This document shows positions 1-11,315 of a DNA stretch of 64,000 nucleotides, in pieces. The stretch is taken from the NCBI GenBank assembly GCA_021234155.1, contig JAJEKV010000035.1:11594407-11658406 (forward strand), written 5' to 3'. The notes beneath the pieces are model-generated. The model had not been told where the DNA came from. It was given only the letters and a program-made list of their open reading frames with translations, and made no database searches. Source of the DNA: Isoetes taiwanensis. Taxonomy: Eukaryota > Streptophyta > Lycopodiopsida > Isoetales > Isoetaceae. The translations under genes were made by a program, and so were the position numbers. How positions within the stretch are numbered: the stretch's first letter is position 1; the number at the start of each line of letters is the position of its first letter.

Positions 1-2300
1 GGTTCAGACATTGGGATTAACACATCTTATGCATGCATTGTGTTTGAGGCGTGGTTACGGATGATAGTTCCCAATCTTGCTTTTGATTAATGGCTCTTGA
101 TTTCTGCAAAGCCTTAAAATTGTTAGACATACTTATTGAATGCCTTACGGACAGGTCTATGAATTTAGCTGCTAAGCTTAAATTTTGCAAAGTTTTATGA
201 TTAAAGTGCAAGTGTTCATTTAATGAAAAATGGATTTTTTTTGAATTAGTCATTGTGGATATGCTATTGAAGCGTTGTTGTACCAATATACTTGGACAGG
301 AGGTGATTTTTGTGTACCGACTGCTACGAACTTGCAAAGATAGAAAGTGGACTCTTGCGTGCGTTTCAAAAACAATTGACCTTTTAGTGTTGCATTTTGT
401 TTGGCCGCCTTCAATCTAAATTTCTATTAGAAAGCTTAGTCAACTACTCTTGGTCCAGCCAAGATGCAAACCTGGCTTTGTTTATAAACAATTTTTGGAT
501 CATTTTATCTTGGACAAGCATGAATTATCGAGCTTTTGATTCTATATTGCTAGAAACTTCATTTGTTAGTCAAATCATTATGGCACCATATTGTAAGCTT
601 GCACAAGAACAATGCCATTGTTATACTATTTTGTAACTTGAGGCAATAAGAATGTTTTGAAGTCTCAGGTTCATTAGATTCTTTTTGTTAGTGGGACTAA
701 CAATGGGAGCTATACATATATGGAGCAATTTGTACTGTCGAGCTAGTAAATATACAGATTATCTAATGGATTTATAAGTTTCAATTCTTAAAACAAGATC
801 TAACTTATCCTTTTACATTTTGAAATAATTATCACATGTTCAAAATAGGTCGGATTACCTATTCCTATTGACTTAAAACTCCAATTAAATACAAGAACAA
901 TTGCACATAACTATAGGTCTATATCTCATAACTCAAGCAGAACTCAAAAGATAATAAAGAAAATCCCAAAACATGCACAATTCACACAATAATTTTAACA
1001 AACTACTAGTAGTTTCAAAGGATCACTATAGTATATGATACAACTCTCATAAACCACAAATAATTTTAACAAACCACTATAACATTGATAAACAATGTCG
1101 ACAACCATGCCACAATCATTATCTGTTTCAAAAAACTACTACATAGTGTGGTTTTCTTTTATTAAATAAACTCATGCATAAGAAACCACGGTTTTTATAT
1201 CATTAGATAATAGTTAAATATAGTAGTTCATTTTTGGGGACCTTGAATCTAAGAGTGGCCTATTAAGGTTAGGGTTTGAACCATATATATGTCTAGGACC
1301 TTAGATCGATTTAGATATGTGGCAATATTTTGAAGATAGCTATGTGGATGTAGAAACACTAGATGGTCAGGTCATTGGTCGAAAGCAGTTGTAGCTCACC
1401 CTAAGGAAAGTCCAAAATGCCATGTTGAAAAGGAAAGCGGTCTTGAAAAACTAGTCGTTTCTCTGACTTTATGGTATTGAGCTTCCCCCAAACCAAACGA
1501 CTCCACTTGTTGCTAGTTTCAGGCCAAATGGTGATGTAAGAGTTCAAAATTCTAAATCACGAGAATTTACCGTCTTCACATGACCCAAACAAGCAAAGGC
1601 ATATCTCGTCAAGATTCTAGATGAAAGACAGAGTATAGATATGACCAAAAAGGAACGACAAATGTGGAAACCAATTATGACTTGATCTTGTCTCCACAAT
1701 TTCAATTTTATACGTCTTTAGAAATTGAACCATGCCGTGTTATGTACTACGCATTAGAGGAAATTTGAGATCTCATTTCATCCCTATAAGAATCCTCCAA
1801 TGGAATGCCTACCCTCTATTAACTGCAATTAATGCAGCACCAACAACTTCATTGCTATTGTTTTCCCCGCATAACTTTTGATCCACTTATCAAAATGCTG
1901 CGGCGTTTGTTGCATTAGATGCGGAATGAAAAGATCTTTCCAATGATATATGGTTATGATGTATTTCAATATGGTCATATGCGTTAACCTTAAGAAAATA
2001 TGATTTTTTGCTTATTTCTTGTACATTTATATCATAAAAGATGTATGAATGGGTTATCACTAGATAGATCTTGTGAAGACGAACCCATTGCTACAAAAAG
2101 TTTTTGAATCGGAGTTCTGGATCAAAAGTTATAATGGAAAAAAGATACTACAGAAGTTAGTTGCAGTTGCATTAATTACAGGTTGCCACATAATACTGAA
2201 ATGAGATACACTGGAGCTCTTCTCTTATTGGACAGTTTGAAAAGCTGACATGGCATTTTAAGCATCCCTTAATGGGACAAAATGTGATCTCATTTTTCCT
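1..2300. other. AT-rich stretch, no gene recognised
   Basis: No reading frame here resembles a protein I know; the longest frames are about 80-105 codons and look random. A loose inverted repeat lies at about 1750-1960 versus 2040-2210: both arms contain a 'taacttttgatcca' core, an 'aattaatgca' block and an 'atctcatttca' block in opposite orientation. This suggests an old MITE-like element. The rest shows nothing I can assign. Confidence 0.4.
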
Positions 2301-2305
2301 CTAAT

Positions 2306-2467
2306 GTAATGCACGCCTGGAAAAGATTCTGGCATATAATTTTTCGAGGCGGCTCCGCCAGACGAGGCGGTGCACGAACGGCAGAGCCGCGAGTCCGCAA
2401 GTGCGCCGCCGAGTCTGGCAGCCGCCGAGAAAAATTGTACGCCGGAATCTTTCCAGGCGTGCATTAC
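2306..2467. repeat. Palindromic hairpin element, about 160 bp
   Basis: The left end 'gtaatgcacgcctggaaa' is matched in reverse complement by the right end 'ttccaggcgtgcattac'. The arms continue inward through 'attttt' and 'ggcggct' blocks to a GC-rich middle. The whole segment could fold into one long imperfect hairpin. It is far more GC-rich than its surroundings. No protein is encoded; open frames on both strands are a by-product of the palindrome. It could be a small foldback MITE; I cannot identify a target duplication. Confidence 0.65.
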
Positions 2468-2769
2468 GGGACGTAATGTAGCATCCAGAACATTCCTTCT
2501 TCTTGGTTATGGTAGAGCATTAGGGCGGATTTGGGATCTCAAAATGGCCCATAACTTGGATGCTAGAATTCCACGTCATGTTTCTCGCGACCAATGATGT
2601 TTGCGCATTTTTTTCCAAATTGGCAAGTAGAAAGAGGAGCAGGCTTACTTGGCATCCACATGGCGAAATTTCATAGGACATGTTTGTGCATTCATTGCAA
2701 CCACATTAATGGCCCGCATTTTTCGAAAATCGTATCGCGGACCAAAATAATGGCTACTTTTTCCGCCTA

Positions 2770-3270
2770 CTATGCACATAGATTGCCCCTTCCTGCAGAG
2801 TAATGCAAAAAGCTTTGTTTCTTTCCATTGAGGATTTTGTTGGCAGAGTGGTCTGGAAATGTCTGCAACATTTCTTCAAACATTTGTTCTAAAATTGTGA
2901 AGTTGTCTCCAGCTATGTGCAGAGGAGTATCCCCTTCGTGATCGCTCTTTAGCAAATCTGAAGCGGCAAAATTCTGCAGTAGTATATCCACTACATCTGC
3001 TTTATGATATGCTGTAGCAGCATATAAAGGCGTGATCAGCCTATCCCCAGCCACAACATGAATATCAGCTCCATTTTTTAGCAAATTCTACATTTCTTCC
3101 ACATTGCTGTCAAAGCATGCCTGGTGCAATGGCAGGAATCCAAACTCATTCTCGAGGTCCTTTGGCAGATACTCATTACTCTGAGCAACTGATTCCTCAG
3201 TAAAACAAATAGACATTTCTGAAACGTCTGTTCCGAGTCTTGATCGTGTAAAATTTTGACTATCATGTTG
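2770..3270 (-). pseudogene. Ankyrin-repeat protein fragment with in-frame stop
   Basis: Read on the minus strand, this encodes consecutive ankyrin-type repeats. Visible signatures are FLPLHQACFDSNVEEM, then TPLYAATAYHKADVVDILL, then DTPLHIAGDNFTILEQM and SFLHYSAGRGN. Ankyrin repeats are protein-protein interaction modules; in plants they often occur in membrane proteins with a C-terminal PGG domain, but no such domain is seen here. A TAG codon at 3085-3087 interrupts the reading frame between EEM and NLLKNGADIH, and the frame is otherwise continuous, so this looks like a point-mutation pseudogene. The downstream stop at 2770 truncates it after about three repeats. Upstream, the frame runs into the hairpin at 3336-3433, which is not ankyrin sequence. 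An intron at the stop is a less likely alternative because the repeat register is kept. Confidence 0.75.
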
Positions 3271-3335
3271 CCGCATATGTTCCAATTTAGAAGAGAAAAA
3301 ACGTGTCCAATTTAAAGAGACAAAACATATAAGAG

Positions 3336-3433
3336 AAAGCCCTTTTAGTAGGCTTTCTGCGTTGGAAAGCGGGCCGACGCGCGTCAATGCGGAGGCCCAC
3401 TTGACAACGCAGAAAGCCCATTAAAAGGGCTTT
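3336..3433. repeat. 98-bp hairpin with 29-bp arms
   Basis: Left arm 3336-3364 and right arm 3405-3433 are inverted copies, 27 of 29 positions matching by eye, beginning 'aaagcccttttag'. The 40-bp loop is GC-rich. It lies directly upstream of the ankyrin pseudogene and creates the spurious N-terminus of its minus-strand frame. It is probably a tiny MITE or snapback insertion. Confidence 0.7.
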
Positions 3434-3439
3434 ACCTTA

Positions 3440-4845
3440 ACGTAGAGTACAGTTAGGCAACGTTCTGCCATGTAATGCAATAATACATGCCAATGGCATA
3501 TTATACAAGAGCAATGTACCCACCTGAAACAGTTGATTTTTTATTTTTTTATTTTTTTTTTATGGTAGCGCAGTTTCATGTGAAATTATAAGGCATTGCT
3601 TTGGAAAGAAGAAGAGGCATGAGCAAATCTGTATAAATATCTTTAACATGACATCTTTTGTTTAGGAAGTCCAGTAGAGCTAATTAAGCATTGATTGCTT
3701 TGCTTCCTTTTGGTAAATTTGGCAAAGCCATTTCGATGATGATAACGATGCCTGGTGATGATTCTATCTGTAGGTGGCAATTGCTTTCTGCGGTACTGGC
3801 AATAGCGATGGCAGATCCAAGGGATCTATGCATTGCATCCACGAGAGCCAGTGCAAATTAGAATTTGAGGTAGCATCAGATATGTGACATTGTGATACAT
3901 ATTTCTGAGTATAGTTTGTTGCTTAAGCCTGTGTTGATCTTTGTTTGTGAAGCTAGAATCAAGCATCTGTGGTACTTTTGTGGTTCTGAATTCGGGTTGC
4001 TTCTGTACTAAAATGAGATAACAATTAGAAGATAAATCACAAACTTCAGAAGCTACTCTATCTTGAGGTTCTTATGGGGCATCACTTTTGGCGGACTATT
4101 TGCTCTATATGTTTTGGCTACAAGTGAAGCAAATGGAAAAGGTCTGAATAAATTACTTTGTGATTTTCTAGTGATTAGCAAGAAGAATGACATCATTACA
4201 CTTCATTACCCTCACATATATGATAGAAATTGAGCATAGAATGAGTATGCAGTTTTGCATAAAAAGGACTGCCTAAAGAATTAGAAGACATTGGTCGCCC
4301 CTTTTTCCAAAGCAAAAAAGTTATAAAACAAGAATTATATCGTGTACTATTCCTTGAGTAATGAACAACAAAAATAAAATAAATTTACGCAAATGATATA
4401 ATCCCTCAAACACACATAGGGTCGAGAAAAAGAAATGTTGCCGCCGCGATAAATTTCTTGTAGTGTTAAATCAGTTTCTATAGATGTCTTTCATTTTCTA
4501 AATGATTATATATTTGGTTGCATTTCAATTGGCTGCCAGTAATTTTAGACTACTGTGTAGGTGAGGTGTTCGATGAATATCCACTGATGAAAAACGTAAG
4601 GAAGCCAGATATATAAAAGATAACATAAAAGATATATAAAAGACTAGTTACGGGTGCCCAGCGTTGCCATGCATAAATACATGCCTATTGTTGGCAATGA
4701 TGAAGCTGTAGACAAACTTACAATACATATATCAAAAATCCTGATGCTAGATGTATAAAATTGTTCAAAATAGGGCAATAACTTATATTGTATCCAAATT
4801 TATCAATTTACGCATGGCAACTATTTTAATGGTAGTTTTGTGTAC
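3440..4845. other. No gene recognised
   Basis: AT-rich sequence with no convincing reading frame, splice-bounded exon or structured repeat. I see nothing assignable. Confidence 0.4.
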
Positions 4846-5140
4846 GGAACATTGCCTGGATGTATTTATGCAGATGGCTCATCGTGGCTTTCTCTATCCT
4901 AGATACAGTACCAAGTCTTTCTAGTGCTAAGTCTTCCTAGCCCAGATACTACTACAACAATGATTGAGGATATACATTATCAGAATGATTCTTTTTAAAA
5001 TGGTAAGCACAACCAACTCTTATGGAGTACCAAATGTGCTATTCAAGAAAGTACTATCTAGAAAAGTCTTGTAAGAAAGAAGCTACAAACTCAATTTCCA
5101 TCTACTTATGTTTTAGAAATGTATGTCTTTGCATGTTACA
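4846..5140 (+). repeat. Direct repeat copy 1, ~300 bp
   Basis: This segment recurs at 5352-5665 in the same orientation. Shared blocks include 'cgtggctttctcta', 'accaagtctttctag', 'caaatgtgctat' and 'agtctygtaagaaagaag'. The copies differ by many substitutions and small indels, so the duplication is not recent. No coding content. Confidence 0.7.
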
Positions 5141-5335
5141 GACTGCAATCACGTCATATGACTACTTTTTACAATAGATACTAAAGATGACTTCATCCTT
5201 TCCATATACATGATAAACTTAAAAACTTCCTAAAAATAATATAACTTTTATTGCAACTGTATGAGATCTCACGAGTTAATTCTTTGAAATAATGTGTTCG
5301 AAAGTACCAAATACATAACCCATGAAGTTTTTAGT
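5140..5335 (+). repeat. Dispersed repeat, second copy at 14757-14985
   Basis: The sequence starting 'actgcaatcacgtcatatg' and running through 'gatgacttcatcctttcc' and 'gagatctcacgagtta' to 'acccatgaagt' is repeated at 14757-14985. The copies differ mainly by short insertions. Non-coding dispersed repeat of unknown class. Confidence 0.7.
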
Positions 5336-5351
5336 GAAGGCAATGCTTTAT

Positions 5352-5665
5352 GGTACGATGTAGATGATGTTTTTATGTGGGTGGCTTGTCGTGGCTTTCT
5401 CTACCCTAGATACGGTACCAAGTCTTTCTAGCATTAAGTCTTCTTAGCCCAGATACCACTGCAATAATGATTGACATAGAAAGTCTTCCTAGCCCAAATA
5501 CCACTGCAACAATGATGAGGACATGGATTGTCAAAATAACTCTTTAAATGGTAAATGGGGTATCAAATGTGCTATCCAAGAAATAGAAAAGTCTCGTAAG
5601 AAAGAAGTTACGAACTTGACTTCCATCTATTTATGTTGTAGAAACATGCCTTTAAATCACACACA
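5352..5665 (+). repeat. Direct repeat copy 2, ~300 bp
   Basis: Partner of the repeat at 4846-5140. This copy carries an extra internal duplication of the 'agtcttcctagccca' block at about 5440-5510. Confidence 0.65.
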
Positions 5666-5739
5666 CCCCAACATTTGGTCCACAGCTGAAAACAACAGTA
5701 AAAACAAAATACGAGTTGTTTTTTTTGAAGATTTGAAAA

Positions 5740-5990
5740 AACCCTATACGTAGTTATATGGGGGTGTGGTTTTCCAAGGATATGCTGTAGTTTTTCTTAA
5801 GGATATGTAGTTTTTTTTTTAAAGAATGGGTGGTTTCTTAAGGAGGTGTAGTCTCTTATTTAAGGATGTGTTGTTTTCACAGGCAGTATGGTTTTTTGAA
5901 GGGATTTTTTTTTTAAGGTGTTGTTTTTTAAGGTAGTGTTTTTTTGAGGTGTGGTTTTTTAAGGTTTTCTAAGAATCCGTGTATGACCAA
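5740..5990 (+). repeat. T-rich degenerate minisatellite
   Basis: Repeated, imperfect units of the type 'gtgtggttttttaagg' with a period of roughly 20-25 bp fill this stretch. No coding content. Confidence 0.5.
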
Positions 5991-6072
5991 ATTGTCCACA
6001 TGCCATTACTGCCACAAAATGGCAGCATACAAGAGTTATATATGCTTGACACACTTCACTAGCATTTGACTT

Positions 6073-8030
6073 CAAACATGCTACCTAGGCTCCAACATGC
6101 AAGGTGGCTCCCGGACATGCCAAAGGTGTCTCCAACATGGCAACTAGGCTTCAATATGCCAAGGTGGCTCAAACATGCCACCTAGGCTCCGACATGCCAA
6201 GGTGGCTCAAACATGCCAAGGTGGCTCAAACATGACACCTAGGCTCCGACATGCCAAGGTGGCTCAAACATGCCAAGGTTGCTCCAACATGGCACCTAGG
6301 CTCCGACATGCCACGGTGGCTCAAACATGCCACCTAGGCTCCAACATTCCAAGGTGACTCAAACATGCCATACGAGCTCCAACATGCCACCTAAGCCCAA
6401 ACATGCCAAGGTGGATCAAACATGCCATCACGAGATCCAACATGCCAAGGTGGCTCCAACATGCCACCTAGGCTCCAACATGCCAAGGTGGCTCCAACAT
6501 GCCACCTAGGTACAAACATGCCAAGGTGGCTGAAACATGCCACCTAGGCTTCAACATATGCCATGTGGGCTCCAACATGCCACCTAGACTCCAACATGCC
6601 ACCTAGGCTCCAACGTGCCACCTAGTCTCCAACATGCCAAGATGGCTCAAACATGCCACCTCGACTCCAACATGCCACCCAGAATCAAACATGCCAAGGT
6701 GGCTCAAACATGCCAGCAGGCTCTAACATGCTAAGGCGGCTCAAACATGCCACGTAGGCTCCAACATGCCACCTAGGCTCCATCATGCCAAGGTGGCTCA
6801 AACATGCCACCTAGGCTCAAACATGCCAAGGTGGATCAAACATGCCACGCAGGCTCCAACATTCCACCTAGGTTCCAACATGCCAAGGTGGCTCAAACAT
6901 GCCACGCGGGTTCGAACATGCCACCTAGGCTCAAACATGCCATGCGCGCTCCACGATGCCACCTTGGCTCCAACATGCCAAGGTGGCTCAAACATGCCAC
7001 ATGGGCTCCAACATGCCATGGTGGCTTAAACATGCCGCCTAGGCTCAAACATGCCAAGATGGCTCAAACATGCCACCCGGGCTCCAACATGCCACCTAGG
7101 CTCAAACATGCCAAGGTGGCTCAAAGATGCCACGTGGGCTCCAACATGCCACCTAGGCTCAAACATGCCAAGGTGGCTCAAACATGCCACGCGGGCTCCA
7201 ACATGCCAAGGTGGCTCAAACATGCCATGTAGGCTCTAACATGCCACCTAGGCTCCAATATGCCAAGGTGGCTCCAACATGCCACCTAGGCTCCAACGTG
7301 CCACCTAGGCTACAAACATGCCAAGGTGGCTCAAACATGCCACGTAGGCTCAAACATGCCACACAGGCTCCAAAATCCACCTAGGCTCAAACATGCCAAG
7401 GTGCCTCAAACATGCCATGCAGGCTCCAACATGTCAACTAGGCTCAAACATGCCAAGGTGGCTCAAACATGCCACGTGGTCTCCAACATGCCACCTTGGC
7501 TCCAACATCCACCTAGCCTCAAACATATCAAGGTGGCTCAAACATGTCACGTGGGCTCCAAAATGCCACCTCGGCTCCAACATGCCATAGCTCAAACATG
7601 CCACCTAGGGTCCAATATCCACCTAACGCTTAAACATGCCAAGATGGCTCAAACATGCCACCTAGGCTCAAACATGCCACCTAGGCTCAAACATGCCACA
7701 TGGGCTCCAACATGCCAAGGTGGCTCAAACATGCCACGTGGGCTCCAACATGCCACACAGGCTCCAACATGCCACTAGGCTTCAACATGCGAAGGTGGCT
7801 CAAACATGCCACCCATGTCAAACATGCTAAGGTGGCTCAAACATGCCAAGGTGGCTCAAACATGCCACCGGAGCTCCAACACGCCAAGATGGCTCAAATA
7901 TGCCACCTAGGCTCAAACATGCCAGTTTGGTTGAAACATGCCATGTGGGCTCCAACATGCCACCAAGGCTCCAACATGCCAAGGTGGCTGGGCATGCCAC
8001 CTAGGCACCAATATGCCACCTAGGCACTCC
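6073..8030 (+). repeat. 19-bp tandem array, about 100 monomers (left arm)
   Basis: Two alternating 19-bp monomers, 'aacatgccaaggtggctca' and 'aacatgccacctaggctcc', with substitutions and occasional deletions, fill almost 2 kb. The cores CCAAGGTGG and CCACCTAGG are near inverted complements, so neighbouring monomers can pair. Because 19 is not a multiple of three and the unit holds no stop codon, long frames appear in several reading phases. These encode only repeats such as MPPRLKHAKVAQTCHLGSN and I do not regard them as genes. Confidence 0.9.
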
Positions 8031-9379
8031 AAGCGGTGACATGGCATGCCAACTAAGCAAGGCCAAGTTTTGACTAGGCCAAAAATGAAAAGATGTCCAT
8101 CTTTGGTCTTTTCATTGGGTGATGTTGGCAAATTTTGGTTGACATGGCTAGATGGTGGTGATGTGGACATGATGACTAGGACTTTATGCAAGAAATATGA
8201 TAACCTTTAAAAATTTTGGTAGAGGAGTTTGGCAAGGGATAGAATAGAGGGATCTTGAAGAACTTAAACGGCGACACCCTTCCCCAAATCGAACCGAGGC
8301 GGGACTTTGCCCGGCTTCCTCACCCGGAGGAGAGAGTGAGACCCGGGCGGGCGGACCTCAAAAGGTTCGCGGAGGTAGCCTTTCCTGCCAACGCGATCCT
8401 CCTGGAAGGCAAATGCCAATGCCCGCCTCCTGGAGCTCGGTTTCCTATCCGACTATTGAATCCACCATTCAAGCAACACCACGGTTTTTTCGAGACCATA
8501 TCCCTGTCCCGATTAGACCGGGATCTTGCACAATGTCATCACGTGAGGGAGGGGGTTGATGCGGAAGATGGACCCTTAAAACCTTTCAAAAGCGGTTCAT
8601 CCCAAAGGTTTTCTCCCAAAGGCCCTTGGCCACGGGCGGACAACTCTCCCACTCCCGAAATTTTAAACTGACCATGCCAATGGACTCAAAACATCGAGAT
8701 TACCCTGGGACCAAGGTTTGTGGGCAGAAGACCACCCTTTCTCCAAGAAGCGCCAAAGTAGCTCATGTCCAATACGTTCCTAGTCAATTGGCGTAAGAGA
8801 TGGCTGCAGAATATTGTCATGTAGAGGGTTCGTGTTTCTTTCGTTGCAAAAAATGACCATATAACTTGGCCCCTAGGGTAATGTCACTATTCCGGATGAC
8901 ATGGCGAAGTCGAATCTCCATTTGGGCCTTTGTAATTTTTCGAGCGACAAAACACTTGGGTTTCTACATGGTCGAAAGGGCGCTTCACGCGACTTGATAA
9001 GTTTCTCCGGACGGATCTTGGATTTTTTTGAACCTGCTCGAAGCAGGTTACTTGAACGGTGGATTCAACAGTCGGATAGAGAAATTGAGCTCCGAGAGGA
9101 AGTCGCGCAAAGTTCTGGCCTGGTTCGATTTGGGGAAGGGTGTCAGCGCAAGATCCCTCTATTCTATCCATTGCCAAACTCCTCTACCAAAAATTCCAAA
9201 GGTTATCATATTCCTTGCATAAAGTCCTAGTCATCATGTCTATGTCACCATCATCTAGCCATGTCACCCAAAATTTGCCAACATCGCCCAATGAAAAGAC
9301 CAAAGATGGACATCTTTTCATTTTTGGCCTAGTCAAAACTTGGCCTTGCTTACTTGGCATGCCACGTCACCATTTGGAG

Positions 9380-9670
9380 TGCCTAGATGGCATGCTTGAG
9401 CCTAGGTGGCATGCTTGAGCCACCTTGGCATGTTGGAGCCTAGGTGGCATGTTGGGAAGCTGGAGTGTGGCATGTTTGAGCCACCTTGGCATGTTGGAGC
9501 CACATGGCATCTTGGGAGCCCACGTGGTATGTTTGAGCCACCTTGGCATGTTGGAGCCCACGGGCATGTTTGAGCCACCTTGACATGTTTGAGCCATCTT
9601 GTCATGTTGGAGCCTAGGTGGCATGTTTGAGCCCCCGTTGGCATGTTGGGCGACCTTGGCTCCAACATGA
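9380..9670 (-). repeat. 19-bp tandem array, inverted (right arm)
   Basis: About 15 monomers of the same 19-bp repeat in the opposite orientation ('tgagccaccttggcatgtt'). This arm is much shorter than the left array, which suggests unequal expansion or contraction. Confidence 0.85.
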
Positions 9671-9829
9671 GGAGCCTCATCCCCATACCAAGTTGTAAAC
9701 ATGAGAGAACTCGTAACTATACCAAGCTTGCATCGCAAACTAGCCTTAATAAAGCATGCCCCTTAGCTATACACCGCAACCAATAAGGCCGGGTACCATG
9801 ATAAATAATAATAAAATAGGATATAGCTA

Positions 9830-10930
9830 AGCACACAATGGGGGGAGTCATACATGCACCATGGAAAATACATAATATCATACAAGGGTCCCCAAAAAAG
9901 AGGACACAAATGGCTCTCCCCTCCTTAATCAAGTCGAAGTTTGAGTCGAAACATACCTATAGTAAGAACATGACCACTAACATGGGGGGACTCGTACCTC
10001 CATCAAGTGTGAAATACGTGACAAAGGGTAGGAACCCTTGACCGTCTAGCCTTGGGGCATGCCCTTAGCTATATGCCACAACCAATAATGTTGGACATTA
10101 TGCTATAAAAAGAAAGAAGAAGGTACCTAAGTATCAAACACAAGGAGGGACTAATACCCCCACCATGTGAAAAAACACATCTATCGTAGAGCTTAAATAA
10201 TCTCGAATGGCACAACCCTAAGAACACCATCCCTCCCTCTAGATGAGACCAAGAAAGTACCTAAGTATCACGGACACAAGGAGGGACTAATAACCCCACC
10301 ATGTGAAAAAACACATCTATCATAGAGCTTAAATAATCTCGAATGGCACAGCCCTAAGAACACCATCCCTCCCTCTAGATGAGACCAAGAAAGTACCTAA
10401 GTATCAGACACAAGGAGGGAACTAATAACCCCACCATGTGAAAAAACACATCTATCATAGAGCTTAAATAATCTCGAATGGCACACCCTAAGAACACCAT
10501 CCCTCCATCTAGATGAGACCAAGAAAGTACCTAAGTATCAGACACAAGGAGGGACTAATAACCCCACCATGTGAAAAAACACATCTATCATAGAGCTTAA
10601 ATAATCTCGAATGGCACACTAAGAACACCATCCCTCCTTCTAGATGAGACCAAGCGAACCTCATCTCCAAATAGACATACAAACAAACGGGGGGACTCAT
10701 GCATCCAACATGAGCTCAATACAATATGAGAAAGTACCTAAGTATCAGACACAAGGAGGGACTAATAACCCCACCATGTGAAAAAACACATCTATCATAG
10801 AGCTTAAATAATCTCGAATGGCACACTAAGAACACCATCCCTCCTTCTAGATGAGACCAAGCGAACCTCATCTCCAAATAGACATACAAGCAAACGAGGG
10901 GGACTCATGCATCCAACATGAGCTCAATAC
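9830..10930 (+). repeat. ~135-bp tandem repeat array
   Basis: The marker 'gtacctaagtatc' occurs at 10123, 10257, 10393, 10527 and 10734, giving periods of 134, 136, 134 and 207 bp. The last two units carry an extra ~72-bp block (about 10653-10725 and again about 10860-10930). Diverged relatives of the unit ('ggggggactcgtac') occur from about 9840 to 10060. Non-coding; a local minisatellite or a decayed element. Confidence 0.8.
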
Positions 10931-11315
10931 AATATGAGAATTCGAACTCTTGATCTCACATCCCAGGAAGAAACTCTAAACTTAACATCGTGACCATGAG
11001 AGCTAAGCTCAACAACCATAAATGAATATCTTCCCATAGGAAATATCACCAACATAAGGAAGGCTCTTACTTTGCTACTTATTGAAATCAGTGTGAATCA
11101 ACTCCATACAACATCAGATATTGAAACTACAGTAATAGATTTATTGGCATAGGGTGTTCTTGAGCAGTAGCAAGAAATACCTTGGCTACATCATGAAGTT
11201 TTTGTGATTTGAGTTGTGTGATATTATACCTAAACTTTAGGTGCTTATAGTAGGCTTATAGTACTAGAAGGAAGCAAATTAATGTACTGTCAAATCCCAA
11301 AGGCATTTATGGACT

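Larger units (their letters stand above)
6073..9670. mobile_element. Foldback-like element with tandem-repeat arms
   Basis: The segment is a giant imperfect inverted repeat. Outer parts of both arms are arrays of a 19-bp monomer (6073-8030 and, inverted, 9380-9670). Inner unique parts are also inverted copies (8031 to about 8480 versus about 9028-9380). Examples are 'tttggtcttttcattggg' near 8100 against its complement near 9290, and 'caaatcgaacc' near 8286 against its complement near 9125. The left inner arm has an extra ~105-bp block near 8325-8430. The loop, about 8480-9028, has no recognisable gene. Long terminal inverted repeats built of short tandem subrepeats are the hallmark of Foldback-type transposable elements; I infer that class by structure only, and no target duplication was identified. 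Confidence 0.6.

Noticed and set aside
6175-8023. Many overlapping long ORFs on both strands encoding MPPRLKHAKVAQTCHLGSN-like repeats
   Set aside because: They arise because the 19-bp monomer contains no stop codon and shifts phase every unit; no non-repeat coding sequence is present.
6073-8030. Possible CRISPR array (short regular repeats)
   Set aside because: Units are contiguous 19-mers without unique spacers, and the window is a plant nuclear locus.
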